Positions 1-8,544 of a DNA stretch of 64,000 bases are shown here, one piece after another. Made by a program: the position numbers and the translations under genes. Where the stretch lies: assembly GCA_026394055.1 (NCBI GenBank), contig JAPKYZ010000043.1, forward strand, positions 46,141 through 110,140, in the 5' to 3' direction. The notes beneath the pieces are model-generated. The model saw nothing but the letters and a program-made list of their open reading frames with translations. It had not been told where the DNA came from and did not search any database. Position 1 is the first letter of the stretch, and every line of letters begins with the position of its first letter. The DNA is from Acidobacteriota bacterium (GTDB taxonomy: Bacteria; Acidobacteriota; Terriglobia; Bryobacterales; Bryobacteraceae).

Positions 1-777
1 GCGCTCAGCCTCGCGTGGGGCGTGCCGCTGCTGGGCGTCAACCATATCGAAGGCCACATCCACGCCGTGGTGATGGAGCACCGCGAGCAACTGCAGTTCC
101 CTGCCCTGGCCCTGGTGGTGAGCGGCGGGCATACGCACATGTTTGCGGTGACGGAAGGTTTCGTCTACCGCCTTCTGGGCCGGACGCGTGACGATGCAGC
201 GGGGGAGGCGTTCGACAAGGTGGCGAAGCTGCTGGGCTTCGGCTACCCCGGCGGCCCGGTGATTGATCGCCTAGCGCCGTATGGGAACCCCAAGGCGGTG
301 CGCTTTACGACGCCCAACATGAAGGGCAATACGCTGGACTTCAGCTTCAGCGGTATCAAGACCGCAGTGCTGCGTTGGACCCAAGCGCGCACGATGGAAG
401 AAGAGATTGCCGCGCGGCGCGCGCTGCTGAGAGAGACGCCACACCCCACGGTGGAGCAATGGCGGGCTGTGACGCCACAGGCGACGCTCGACTTGCTGGC
501 CAGCTTCCAGCGAGCAGTGGTGAAGGATCTGCTGGGACGGGCCACCGAGGCGGCGCGGGCGATGGGCGCCAAGTCATTGATTGTCTCGGGCGGCGTCGCC
601 TGCAATAGCGGCCTGCGCGCGGCGGCTGGGGCCTTCTATCTACCCGCCTTCTTTCCGCGTGGCGAGCTGTCCACCGACAATGCCGTCATGATCGCCGCTG
701 CCGGTTTTCCGAAGCTGGCTCGGCAAGAGTTCGCTGATTTCTCGCTGCGGGCGAAGGCGAATCTGCGGCTGGTGTGA
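1..777 (+). CDS. tsaD: TsaD, tRNA threonylcarbamoyladenosine synthase (5' truncated)
   Basis: Transfers the threonylcarbamoyl group to A37 of ANN-decoding tRNAs in the cytoplasm, working with TsaB/TsaE. The frame is open from base 1, so the gene starts outside the window; about 258 codons are visible against a usual 330-350. Visible family motifs are the metal-binding [43 protein letters not shown] and the C-terminal [12 protein letters not shown]. The GTG at 22 is internal, not a start. The next gene is convergent, ending 12 bases beyond the stop. Identification is secure from the motif series. Confidence 0.96.
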   Translation, partial: ALSLAWGVPLLGVNHIEGHIHAVVMEHREQLQFPALALVVSGGHTHMFAVTEGFVYRLLGRTRDDAAGEAFDKVAKLLGFGYPGGPVIDRLAPYGNPKAVRFTTPNMKGNTLDFSFSGIKTAVLRWTQARTMEEEIAARRALLRETPHPTVEQWRAVTPQATLDLLASFQRAVVKDLLGRATEAARAMGAKSLIVSGGVACNSGLRAAAGAFYLPAFFPRGELSTDNAVMIAAAGFPKLARQEFADFSLRAKANLRLV

Positions 778-789
778 GGTACAGTCACG

Positions 790-1143
790 TCAACGAGACG
801 AGGGCGGCGACTTGCGGCTGAAGGTTCCACAGTTGACCGCCTGAAAAGAACCGGGCTCGGCGGCATTCACGGCCGCAAGAATCTCGGGCAAATAGTCCTT
901 GATGATTCGCCATTCGATTGACGAGAGTGCGATGACGGCCAAGCGCCTCCGGGATAGGTTCTGTTCGTAGGCAAGCGTTTGATCTCCGGTGATCAGCACG
1001 TCAAAGCCGCCTCGCTCTGCAGCATCCAGCAGCTTGCCATTCTTGAGTCCGCCCCAACCTTGAAAACTGGCCGTCACCGCCTGGTGAGGCCCTAGGTGCT
1101 TCCGGAGACGGTGATCAAGATTCTCATCGAGCAGTACCTTCAC
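790..1143 (-). CDS. DUF5615 PIN-like toxin
   Basis: 117-aa protein of the DUF5615 (Mut7-C/PIN-like) family, presumed RNase toxin. The acidic N-terminal motif LLDENLDHRL and the central VLITGDQTLAYEQN are the family hallmarks. It follows the DUF433 gene with a 2-base gap, so the two form an antitoxin-toxin operon on the minus strand. The last ~12 residues are basic/serine-rich and not obviously conserved. Toxin activity is inferred from the family and pairing; there is no direct evidence in the sequence. Confidence 0.85.
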   Translation of the reverse strand: MKVLLDENLDHRLRKHLGPHQAVTASFQGWGGLKNGKLLDAAERGGFDVLITGDQTLAYEQNLSRRRLAVIALSSIEWRIIKDYLPEILAAVNAAEPGSFQAVNCGTFSRKSPPSSR

Positions 1144-1145
1144 GG

Positions 1146-1388
1146 CTACTGGCGAGCTCTTTGGGTATGCGCGAACTCAATCAGACGTTTGATCTGCGCA
1201 ACCGAAAGGCTGGGAAAGCCTTCATGAATTTCTTCCAGGCTGTCGCCAAGGTCGTAGCTGTTGACGATTGGATCCGGCAAAATGCGCGTACCGCGAACAA
1301 CAGGCCGGCCGGACACCTTGCCCGGCACCTGTTCAATCAGCTCGCACGCAATCCAATCAATGTCCGCCGATGTTTCAAGATGGGTCAT
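1146..1388 (-). CDS. DUF433 antitoxin
   Basis: 80-aa DUF433 protein, the usual partner of DUF5615. The diagnostic part is PGKVSGRPVVRGTRI followed by a predicted small helical DNA-binding segment (SLEEIHEGFPSLSVAQIKRL). A ribosome-binding site GGGAGG lies 5 bases before the ATG. The toxin gene starts 2 bases after its stop. It resembles the second DUF433 gene at 27129-27395 in layout (about 80-90 aa, toxin immediately downstream) but the sequences differ clearly, so this is not a recent duplication. Confidence 0.85.
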   Translation of the reverse strand: MTHLETSADIDWIACELIEQVPGKVSGRPVVRGTRILPDPIVNSYDLGDSLEEIHEGFPSLSVAQIKRLIEFAHTQRARQ

Positions 1389-1446
1389 GCTGCCTCCCTG
1401 GCTTCATGGTACTCCCGAAGAAGTTCAACCAGACCCTTCAGGATGC

Positions 1447-3300
1447 CTAGTTCAAGACACCCACACCAATGCTGCTCCCACCCGCTTTGCCGCGATACAC
1501 GCGGTGAGTGGCTTTTTGGAAGTCGCTGGCTTTGGCGTCGGGGATGTTGATGAACTTTTGGGGGTTGCGGTCCACCAGCGGGAACCAGCTGCTTTGGATG
1601 TGCACCATGATGCGGTGGCCCTTGCGGAAGGTGTGCTGGACGTCGGGCAAGGCAAAGGCGACGCGTTCGCGCTTGCCGGGCGTGAGCGGCTCCGGCTTCT
1701 CAAAGCTGTTGCGGAACTTCGCCCGGAACGGCTCGCCGCGCACCAGCTGTTGATAGCCGCCCAGCTTCACGTTGTTCGGCCCGTCTTCGAGATCCCCAGG
1801 GTAGACGTCCACCAGCTTCACCACGAAGTCGGCATCCGTGCCCGTCGAGGAGACAAACAGCTCCGGTGTCAACGGACCGGAGATGGTGACGTCTTCGTCG
1901 AGGATGTTGCTTTCATAGACCAGCACATCGGGCCGGGTGGAGGCGTGGCGTTGGTCGGAGGTCATGTAGAAGCCCGAGTGGCCGGTGTGGATGTAGCTGA
2001 CGTAGGGCACGGGCTTGTTGGGGTCCGCCAAGTATTCGTCATAGCCTTCGGTTTCGGCGGGTGGGTCAAACGACAGCTTGCCACCCGCGTGGAAGTAGAG
2101 CTTCTTCTGCTGCGCGGCTTTGGGCGGCCAAGTGTCAAAAGTGCGCCACTGGTTGGTGCCGGTCTCAAAGGCCCACGCGGTGGGGAACTTGCCGTCGCCC
2201 TTGGATTTCAGGTGGTAGGCGAAGAAAGGGAACTCAATCGAGTCGCGATAGTAAGCGCTGGTCTTGGAACCAAAGTTGATGTCGCCCACTTTGTCGCCAT
2301 CGCCGCGGGAGAAGCCGCCATGGGTCCAGGGGCCCATTACGAGGTGGTTGCCGCTGGCGGGCGGAGTGTTGGCCTGGATCTGGCGGTAGACGCGCAGCGG
2401 ACCTTGCAGATCTTCGGCGTCGAACCAGCCGCCCACGGTCAGCACCGCCGGCTTGATCGACTTCAAGTGCGTTGCGATGTTGCGCGACTTCCAGAAGTCG
2501 TTCAAGTTGGGGTTGTTCATGGTGGCCAGCCAGTAGGGGTTGGCCTCCTTGTAGTACTTCTCGGTGGCGTTGGCGAGCGTACCGGCGCGCAGCAGGACAT
2601 CATAGCCGTCGGGCGACTTGAAGGGGTTCATGCGGCCGAAATTCTCGGGCATCGTCGGTTCGAGGTGCGGCTTGAAGAACAGGTAGAAGCCGAAGTTGGC
2701 AGCCAGCATCAAGCCGCCGTTGTGGTAGCTGTCGTCGCCGCCGTACAGGTCAGTCACCGGAGCCTGTGGGGAGGCGGCCTTCAGCGCCGGGTGGGCATCG
2801 ATCATGCCGGCGGTGACGTAGAAGCCAGGATAGGAGATGCCCCACATGCCGACACGGCCGTTGTTGTTGGGGATGTTCTTCACCAGCCAGTCGATGGTGT
2901 CGTAGGTGTCGCTCGATTCATCGACGTCCTTGGCCGAAGCCTTGTTGGGCTTGTGCGGCGTCATCTCCAGCCACTTGCCCTCCGACTGGTAGCGGCCCCG
3001 CACGTCCTGGTAGACGAAGATGAAACCGTCCTTGCCAAACTTCTCCGATGGGCCCAGGCTGGCGCGGTACTTGTCGACCCCATAGGGCGCCACCGAATAG
3101 GGCGTCCGCTGCATCATGATCGGATACTTCGTCGTGCTGGCGCCGTTCAGCGCCTCCTTCGGCACATAGACCGACGTGAACAGCTTCACGCCATCACGCA
3201 CCGGCACCAGGTACTCAAACTTGGTGTAGTTGCCCTTGACGTACTCAACGCCTTGGCCCCACAGGGAAACGGAAACGAGCAGGAAAGCGAAAAATCTCAT
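1447..3300 (-). CDS. CocE/NonD-type secreted hydrolase
   Basis: 617-aa alpha/beta hydrolase of the X-Pro dipeptidyl-peptidase S15/CocE family (cocaine esterase, glutaryl-7-ACA acylase relatives), cleaving an ester or amide outside the cytoplasm. Residues 1-18 form a signal peptide ending near WGQG. The N-terminal catalytic domain has FVYQDVRGRY around 95-104, the nucleophile Ser156 in GISYPG, the acid near Asp294/297 in GWFDAEDLQG and His327 in GPWTHGGF. Residues ~380-610 form the jelly-roll X-Pro C-terminal domain. Length is normal for the family. The substrate cannot be told from sequence. It is divergent from the Phd/PIN pair, sharing the palindromic promoter at 3302-3316. Confidence 0.88.
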   Translation of the reverse strand: MRFFAFLLVSVSLWGQGVEYVKGNYTKFEYLVPVRDGVKLFTSVYVPKEALNGASTTKYPIMMQRTPYSVAPYGVDKYRASLGPSEKFGKDGFIFVYQDVRGRYQSEGKWLEMTPHKPNKASAKDVDESSDTYDTIDWLVKNIPNNNGRVGMWGISYPGFYVTAGMIDAHPALKAASPQAPVTDLYGGDDSYHNGGLMLAANFGFYLFFKPHLEPTMPENFGRMNPFKSPDGYDVLLRAGTLANATEKYYKEANPYWLATMNNPNLNDFWKSRNIATHLKSIKPAVLTVGGWFDAEDLQGPLRVYRQIQANTPPASGNHLVMGPWTHGGFSRGDGDKVGDINFGSKTSAYYRDSIEFPFFAYHLKSKGDGKFPTAWAFETGTNQWRTFDTWPPKAAQQKKLYFHAGGKLSFDPPAETEGYDEYLADPNKPVPYVSYIHTGHSGFYMTSDQRHASTRPDVLVYESNILDEDVTISGPLTPELFVSSTGTDADFVVKLVDVYPGDLEDGPNNVKLGGYQQLVRGEPFRAKFRNSFEKPEPLTPGKRERVAFALPDVQHTFRKGHRIMVHIQSSWFPLVDRNPQKFINIPDAKASDFQKATHRVYRGKAGGSSIGVGVLN

Positions 3301-3301
3301 G

Positions 3302-3316
3302 TATAGTCGAACTATA
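3302..3316. promoter_or_regulatory. Palindromic divergent promoter/operator
   Basis: TATAGT-CGA-ACTATA, a perfect inverted repeat. Each arm reads as a -10 hexamer (TATAGT) on its own strand: 10 bases before the minus-strand hydrolase ATG (3300) and 13 before the plus-strand antitoxin ATG (3321). Inferred shared promoter and likely autoregulatory operator of the toxin-antitoxin pair. Confidence 0.6.
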
Positions 3317-3320
3317 ACTG

Positions 3321-3713
3321 ATGAAGGCCACCGTCACCGATCTCCGGCTCCGCCTGAAGGATGTTCTGGCTGCGCTTGACCGCGGCGAACCCGTCACGCT
3401 GACCTATCGCGGCAAGGATCGGGCGCAAATCAAGCCGGTTCAGAACGTCCGGCCTGATTGGGAAGAGCGGCTTCGCAAAATGCAGGCGCACCCGGCTATT
3501 GGCATGTGGGCGAATCGCGAAGACATGAAGGATCCCACGGCCTACATCATGAAAATGCGGGAGAGCCGCTACGATGCTTCTGGATTCCGACGTGATGATC
3601 TGGGCGTTCCGCAACGAGCCAGCGGCTCTGCTGGAGCTGGCAAGGGACGAAAAGCCAATGATGTCCGTGGTGACGCTGATGGAAGTAATGCAAGGCGTCG
3701 GGTCCGCCGCTGA
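3321..3713 (+). CDS. Phd/YefM-type antitoxin with C-terminal extension
   Basis: 130-aa protein whose first ~85 residues look like a prevent-host-death antitoxin: MKATVTDLRLRLKDVLAALD, then VTLTYRGKDRAQIKP. Family members are usually 70-95 aa and stop close to the toxin ATG. Here the frame runs on 140 bases into the PIN gene (3574 onward), and residues ~86-130 are Arg/Gly/Ala-rich and look like out-of-frame translation of the toxin gene. Either the original stop was lost or a base is wrong near 3573-3590. The DNA-binding half is intact. Confidence 0.75.
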   Translation: MKATVTDLRLRLKDVLAALDRGEPVTLTYRGKDRAQIKPVQNVRPDWEERLRKMQAHPAIGMWANREDMKDPTAYIMKMRESRYDASGFRRDDLGVPQRASGSAGAGKGRKANDVRGDADGSNARRRVRR

Positions 3714-3969
3714 GCAGCGGGCCACGCGAACGTTTATCGCGTCATTCGGCATTGAGATCATCCCGCTTTCAGCCTCGATCGGCGATCGGGCCGCGAAGTT
3801 GATTGATCAATATGCGATGGGGCACGGTCTGCGGGCGCTGGACGCCTTGATCGCCGCTACCGCGCTGGAACTCGACCTGCCCTTGATCTCAGGCAACCGG
3901 AAGCACTTTGCGGTGATTGGCAAGCTGAACTACACGCAGTTCACCCCTCACCACAAACGGCGCCACTAG
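3574..3969 (+). CDS. PIN-domain toxin (VapC-like)
   Basis: 131-aa PIN-domain ribonuclease. The acidic active-site residues are visible in LLDSDVMIWA (N-terminus), VTLMEVMQG (middle) and GLRALDALIAATA, with the final LPLISGNRKHFAVI typical of VapC. Start is the ATG at 3574, inside the upstream antitoxin frame; the pair is translationally coupled. Length is normal. The target RNA cannot be predicted. Confidence 0.88.
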   Translation: MLLDSDVMIWAFRNEPAALLELARDEKPMMSVVTLMEVMQGVGSAAEQRATRTFIASFGIEIIPLSASIGDRAAKLIDQYAMGHGLRALDALIAATALELDLPLISGNRKHFAVIGKLNYTQFTPHHKRRH

Positions 3970-4015
3970 ACCGAAGTCCAGGGCGCCGTGGCTGATCGAC
4001 CGGCGCGACCCTTGC

Positions 4016-7000
4016 TCAGAACCGGTAGTACAACCCGAACTGCACGCGGCGCGGCGTGTTGCCTTGGTTGACGATACGGCCGAAGGTGGCGGAGTTGACG
4101 TCATAGTCGTAGCGCGTGCCGCCCTGGAACGTGTCGAACATCACGTTGTTCAAGGCGTTGGTCGATTCCATGCGCAGTTCCACCGTGTGGCCTTCGCGGA
4201 TCGTGGTCAGCTTGTGGACGCCGAAATCGAAGTTAAAGAAGCGCGGCCCCGAGAAGTAGCGGCGCTGCAGAGCGCCCAATTCGCCCGCATTCGGGTTGAA
4301 GAACAACTGCCCGCTAAATGGAGCCGTGCCATCACCCGCCACGCCACGGCCGTCACGCGAGTTGATGGCGGCCTGATCGACGATGTAGGGGCCATTGCCG
4401 GTCATGTAGAAGCCCACGGTGCGCGAAAGGCCGTCGCCATCAAGCGTGGTGGTGACGGTGTTGTTGGCCGAGCGGCCGGCACGATTGAGGGTGCCCCGCT
4501 CCGAACCAATGGAGAAGGGGAAGCCGCTCTGCAGCGTCGTCAACCCGCTCACTGACCAGCCGCTGACGATGCGTGAGACCAGCGGGGCCGACGCGTTCAG
4601 GAACTTCTTGCCCTGCCCGAACGGCAGATCGAGCACGAAGTTGGTCTTGAAGGCATGCCGCAGATCGAACGGCGTCCGGGCACGCTCCAGCTTCGCGTTG
4701 TTGATGTCGAGGAACGGCTCAAAGTTCACCTGGCTGGTACCCGCGCTATCGGACAGCGCCTTCGCCCAGACGTAGTTCAACTGGAACGAGTAGCCGCGGG
4801 CAAAGCGGCGCGTGTAGTCCAGTTGCAGGCTGTCGTAGGCGGAGCGGCTGTAGTTGGTCATCAGGTTGGTGCCCAGCGCATTGGCGTTACGGTAGAAGTT
4901 CACCGGACCATTCAGATTGCGGATCTGATAGAAGTTGCCGAGTTCCGCCGCCGCTTGGGTGCGGATCAGATTCAGCACGGTGGCATTGGTGAGCAAGCCG
5001 CCGTTGGGCATCGAATCGAAGACGGGCGTTGGCTGGCTGCCCGGAATCGCCGGGTTGTACCGGGCATCAAAGGCACGGCCGGCGTTCTGCGCCGCGAGGC
5101 CATTGGCGTACGCACGGCGGAAGTCGGTCAGGAACCCACCCGCGGCGGGGTTGATCTGGTTGAAGTCGAACGCCCGGAACTGCTTTGTCCCGCGATTGCC
5201 GACATAGCGTACTTCCAGCACACCACCGCCCAACTTCTGTTGAACGCCCAAGCTGACCTGCTGCACGTAGGGCGTGCGGAGATTCGGGTCAATCGTGGCG
5301 AAGGCCGACTGCGTGTTCAGGGCATAGTTGTCGGCGAAGCTGCGAGGGACTTTGTAGACCGGAGTCGGAATGGTCGCCCCGGTGGACACGCGGCCGTTCA
5401 CGTCGGTGATGTTGGCCTCCGCCTGCAAGCCGGCATTGGAGTTGGCCGCGTTGTAGGCCATGGTGATGTGGTTATCGTTGACGAAGTGAACGCTGTAGCC
5501 CGCGCGCACGGCGGTCTTGCCGTTGCCGAAGACGTCCCAGGACAGGCCCACGTTGGGCGCAAAGTTGTTGCGGTCGGCGTTGTAGAACGGCCGGCCGCTG
5601 CTCTTGCCCGCCAGGGCGAGCTGGCTGTCGGCGTTGAGCAGAGTGGCGATGGGGTTGCCATTCTGCAGCACCGGCAGCAGCGCCACGCCGCGCGTTTCGT
5701 CCACCACCGTGAAGTAGTCATAGCGGACACCGGCGGAAAGGCTCAGGCGGCGCGTGAGCTTCCAGTTGTCTTGCAGGTAACCGGCGTAGCTGCCGAAGGC
5801 CCAGTAACGCCGGTTCTCCTGTCCGGACACAAAACCGGAGCTGGCATCACGGACATTGAAGCGCTGCTGGGCTTGGTTGATCAAGCCCGCCACCGAAGCG
5901 AGCAGGGTATTGGCCGCGGTGATTTCATTGGGGCTGGCGCCGGGCAGATCGGCCGCAGTCATACCGCGTGTTCTCGACCCAATGCCTAGCGTATAGAGCG
6001 GCGTGGTGATGAAGTAGTCGTAGGCGTTGACGCGAATGTTCTGGCTTTGGAAGCCGAAGTTCAGCGTGTGCTTGCCCTTCAGCCAGCTGGCATTGTTCGA
6101 GATGTTCCAGGTGTCGGTGAAGCGGCCCTCAGGCTGATAGGTCTGGACCGGCGAGGTGAAGGCCAGACCGGCGTTGCTGACATAGAACTTCTCGTCCGGC
6201 ACAGTTTTGGAGAAGATTCCCGGTGCCTTGTTCAGGCCTCCGCGCAGCTCGTTGGTGAAGTTGGGCGACAGAGTGGAGCGCCAGCCGGTGGAGAAGAACT
6301 TGGTGCCGTTGTCATTGACGACCGACGGATTTGGCTCATAGCCCAGATTGCTGACCGTGGGCCGTTCGTTGAGATCGCGGTTCCAGATGTAGGTGCCAAA
6401 CAGCGAGTGCTTGTCGCTTGCGTAGTAATCCACTTTGCCGGTGACGTTGTCGCGGTCTCGGTTGGTGCTCTGCAGGAACGAATAGCCGGCGGTGTTGCGG
6501 AGAGCGCCTTCGGTGGAATCACCAGCGCGGAAATTGTTGATGCGGCTGGCAGCGGGCAGCATGTCGATCAAGCGCTTCATCGCGGGGTCTGCCGTGTAGC
6601 CGGTGATCTGGAGCAGGTTGCGCTGCTGCAGCGCGCCCGGTGCGCCATAGGTAAAGATGCCTTGACGGGCCGCATCAGTGAGGATGGTCCGCTGCAACTG
6701 GGTCTGCTGGCGGCGGCGGAAGGCCTCGTAGTTGGTGTAGAAGAACAGCTTGTTCTTGATCACCGGTCCGCTGAAGCTGCCACCCGCCTGATTCTGATTC
6801 AAGAAGGGGATGTTCAAGCCGTCACGGTTCTCAAAGAATCCGTTGGCGGCCAGCGCGTTGTTGCGGTTGTACCAGTAGGCTGCTCCGTGCCACTTGTTGC
6901 TGCCGGACGGCGTCGAGAACGATACCTGCACGGCGCCGTTGCCCATGGCGGGGTTGGCGTTGGAGGTGCCGATGGAGAGTTCCGACACCTGGTCCAGCAA

Positions 7001-7627
7001 CAGCAGGTTGGGCTGGAAGTCCAGCGAGTTTTCGCGGAAGTAGTTGTCCTGGATGTTGACGCCGTCCAGCGTCACGTTGGCGTAGGAGACGCGGAGGCCA
7101 TTGATCACAGTGTTGGTGCGGCCATTGTTGCCCACGCCCGGTTGCGTCGAGATCAGCGCCAGGATGTTGCGGTTTAGCTGGGGCAAGCGGCGGATCTGCT
7201 CGTTGGTGACGGTGGTGCCGATCTCCGCATTCGTGGTCTGGACACCGTTGGCGGTGGCCACGACGTCCACCGATTGCGTGACCGAAGCGGGCTGCAGTGC
7301 GATGGGGGTGAGCGCCGTTTCCCGCGCCGTATCCACCTTGATGCCGACAGCCGTGGCGCTGGTGAAGCCCGCCAGTTGCACCGTGACATCGTAGACGCCC
7401 GGCTGCAGGCCGCTAAACGAATAAAGCCCTTCGCGCGACGTAGTCTGAACGGCGGCCACAGCGCCACCGCTTACCTTCACGCTGACGGAGGCGCTGGCGA
7501 TAGCGGCGCCGGAGGCATCGACCACCGAGCCCGCCAAGCGGCCCGAAACTTGCGCACTCAACGGTAAGGACAGGCAGACAGACGTGGCGATCAAAGACCA
7601 CTGGGCCAAACGAGAGCGAAACAACAT
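4016..7627 (-). CDS. Oar-like TonB-dependent receptor with carboxypeptidase-regulatory domain
   Basis: 1203-aa outer-membrane receptor of the acidobacterial Oar-like class. Order: signal peptide 1-26 (ends LPLSAQ), a carboxypeptidase-regulatory-like beta domain about 28-110 (GRLAGSVVDASGAAIASASV), plug domain ~120-240 with RRLPQLNRN and VSYANVTLDGVNIQDN, then a very long 22-strand barrel ending in the aromatic GLYYRF needed for BAM insertion. The ATG at 7627 is preferred over the TTG three bases upstream; AGGGG lies 11 bases before it. It stands alone, so the ligand is unknown; related receptors are often assigned to polysaccharide or peptide uptake. A hairpin at 7642-7665 lies in its leader. 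Confidence 0.9.
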   Translation of the reverse strand: MLFRSRLAQWSLIATSVCLSLPLSAQVSGRLAGSVVDASGAAIASASVSVKVSGGAVAAVQTTSREGLYSFSGLQPGVYDVTVQLAGFTSATAVGIKVDTARETALTPIALQPASVTQSVDVVATANGVQTTNAEIGTTVTNEQIRRLPQLNRNILALISTQPGVGNNGRTNTVINGLRVSYANVTLDGVNIQDNYFRENSLDFQPNLLLLDQVSELSIGTSNANPAMGNGAVQVSFSTPSGSNKWHGAAYWYNRNNALAANGFFENRDGLNIPFLNQNQAGGSFSGPVIKNKLFFYTNYEAFRRRQQTQLQRTILTDAARQGIFTYGAPGALQQRNLLQITGYTADPAMKRLIDMLPAASRINNFRAGDSTEGALRNTAGYSFLQSTNRDRDNVTGKVDYYASDKHSLFGTYIWNRDLNERPTVSNLGYEPNPSVVNDNGTKFFSTGWRSTLSPNFTNELRGGLNKAPGIFSKTVPDEKFYVSNAGLAFTSPVQTYQPEGRFTDTWNISNNASWLKGKHTLNFGFQSQNIRVNAYDYFITTPLYTLGIGSRTRGMTAADLPGASPNEITAANTLLASVAGLINQAQQRFNVRDASSGFVSGQENRRYWAFGSYAGYLQDNWKLTRRLSLSAGVRYDYFTVVDETRGVALLPVLQNGNPIATLLNADSQLALAGKSSGRPFYNADRNNFAPNVGLSWDVFGNGKTAVRAGYSVHFVNDNHITMAYNAANSNAGLQAEANITDVNGRVSTGATIPTPVYKVPRSFADNYALNTQSAFATIDPNLRTPYVQQVSLGVQQKLGGGVLEVRYVGNRGTKQFRAFDFNQINPAAGGFLTDFRRAYANGLAAQNAGRAFDARYNPAIPGSQPTPVFDSMPNGGLLTNATVLNLIRTQAAAELGNFYQIRNLNGPVNFYRNANALGTNLMTNYSRSAYDSLQLDYTRRFARGYSFQLNYVWAKALSDSAGTSQVNFEPFLDINNAKLERARTPFDLRHAFKTNFVLDLPFGQGKKFLNASAPLVSRIVSGWSVSGLTTLQSGFPFSIGSERGTLNRAGRSANNTVTTTLDGDGLSRTVGFYMTGNGPYIVDQAAINSRDGRGVAGDGTAPFSGQLFFNPNAGELGALQRRYFSGPRFFNFDFGVHKLTTIREGHTVELRMESTNALNNVMFDTFQGGTRYDYDVNSATFGRIVNQGNTPRRVQFGLYYRF

Positions 7628-7641
7628 CAACAGATACCCCT

Positions 7642-7665
7642 TTGGAGAAAACTTCCTTTCTCCAA
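7642..7665 (-). promoter_or_regulatory. Inverted repeat in leader of TonB receptor gene
   Basis: Perfect 9-base arms TTGGAGAAA and TTTCTCCAA around a 6-base loop, 15-38 bases upstream of the receptor ATG. On the minus strand the 3' arm runs directly into the AAGGGG ribosome-binding region. It could be an operator or an mRNA hairpin affecting ribosome access; the sequence does not decide. Confidence 0.5.
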
Positions 7666-7774
7666 GGTAGGGATCAGATGGTGTCGAATCGGCTAAAAAA
7701 GGGGCCAGACGCGTACTTGGCGGGGCAGGTCACGCCGGCCAGGCGGCGAAACGGCATGCCCATACCGGGTAGCG

Positions 7775-8278
7775 TTACTTGTCGCGGCCGGGCCAGGCAA
7801 CCTTCTTGAAAGGCCACGCCGCCGACACCCAAGCCCGAGCCAGCTTCTCCACTTCGGCATCCACGCCGCGGTCGAAGTCGGCTTTGGTGACCCACATCCG
7901 CACCTGTGCCTCAAAGCCCGGTTGGCGGGACGGCGCGATGTAGACGCAGCCCACTTCGCGCTTCTTGTCTTTGGTGAGCACGGCGTAGGTGAAGGCCTTG
8001 CGAGCTTTGAAATTGGCGATCTCGCCTTCGACATCTTTGAGCGCCTCGGCCATGGTGATGCCGGGATGGGGCCACTTGCCGCCGTTGGTAAAGGTGGCTT
8101 TCAAGTGGTCAATCGAGCTCATGTAAGCGTCGAAATCCAGCTTCTCCAGGCCCGGCCCCAGCGGCACCAAAACGAACTGGGCCGTCTCATAACTGGCGGG
8201 AGGTTGGAACGCTGCGGGAACGAACTGCGCCGGCAGGCTTCCGGCCGCCAGCACCAAACACGACAGGAGACGGCTCAC
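7775..8278 (-). CDS. GNAT-like protein with signal peptide
   Basis: 167-aa protein with a clear N-terminal signal (ends GSLPAQ). The central part, FKARKAFTYAVLTKDKKREVGCVYI followed by EAQVRMWVTK, resembles the beta4-beta5 region of GNAT acetyltransferase-like proteins. An exported GNAT fold is odd since acetyl-CoA is cytoplasmic; the function may not be acetylation. It lies 2 bases downstream of the 72-aa gene (stop 8281, ATG 8278), so they are one operon. Family assignment is moderate. Confidence 0.6.
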   Translation of the reverse strand: MSRLLSCLVLAAGSLPAQFVPAAFQPPASYETAQFVLVPLGPGLEKLDFDAYMSSIDHLKATFTNGGKWPHPGITMAEALKDVEGEIANFKARKAFTYAVLTKDKKREVGCVYIAPSRQPGFEAQVRMWVTKADFDRGVDAEVEKLARAWVSAAWPFKKVAWPGRDK

Positions 8279-8280
8279 CG

Positions 8281-8499
8281 CTACTCCACCCGCCGCAGCG
8301 GAATGCCGCTCTGGGACAGCCGGCTTTCGACATGCGCCGGACGGAGCCGCGACGCATCGTATTCCACCGTCACCCGGTCCATCGCGGACGAGAGTTTGAC
8401 GTGGTTGATGCCGTAGATGCTGGTCGCTTTCGCGATCGCGTCCATCACGGCATCGTCGATGGGGCGCGTGAGTTCGAAGTTCACCTGAACCTTGGTCAT
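8281..8499 (-). CDS. Small HMA-like hypothetical protein
   Basis: 72-aa acidic protein. The pattern VQVNFELTRPIDDAVMDAIAKATSIYGINHVKL then DRVTVEYDASRL fits a beta-alpha-beta-beta-alpha-beta ferredoxin-like fold of the heavy-metal-associated type, but it has no CxxC metal site. Related short proteins without cysteines are common in acidobacteria and unassigned. Operonic with the exported GNAT-like protein 2 bases downstream. No function is proposed. Confidence 0.6.
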   Translation of the reverse strand: MTKVQVNFELTRPIDDAVMDAIAKATSIYGINHVKLSSAMDRVTVEYDASRLRPAHVESRLSQSGIPLRRVE

Positions 8500-8544
8500 G
8501 GGATCACTTGAAATTATCGCGCACCGGACGGGCAGGCGGGCTGG

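Noticed and set aside
1389..1446. Short protein-like stretch (LKGLVELLREYHEAREAA) ending at the DUF433 start, minus strand
   Set aside because: The stop overlaps the ATG in a way typical of coupling, but no start codon exists upstream in that frame and it runs into the hydrolase end.
1261..3306. 681-codon open frame antisense to the CocE-type hydrolase
   Set aside because: High-GC shadow: its protein is Val/Gly/Arg/His-rich with no family motif, while the minus-strand frame has a full catalytic triad and signal peptide.
4655..7177. Long plus-strand open frames opposite the TonB receptor
   Set aside because: Same low-complexity shadow pattern; the receptor on the minus strand has clear plug and barrel motifs.
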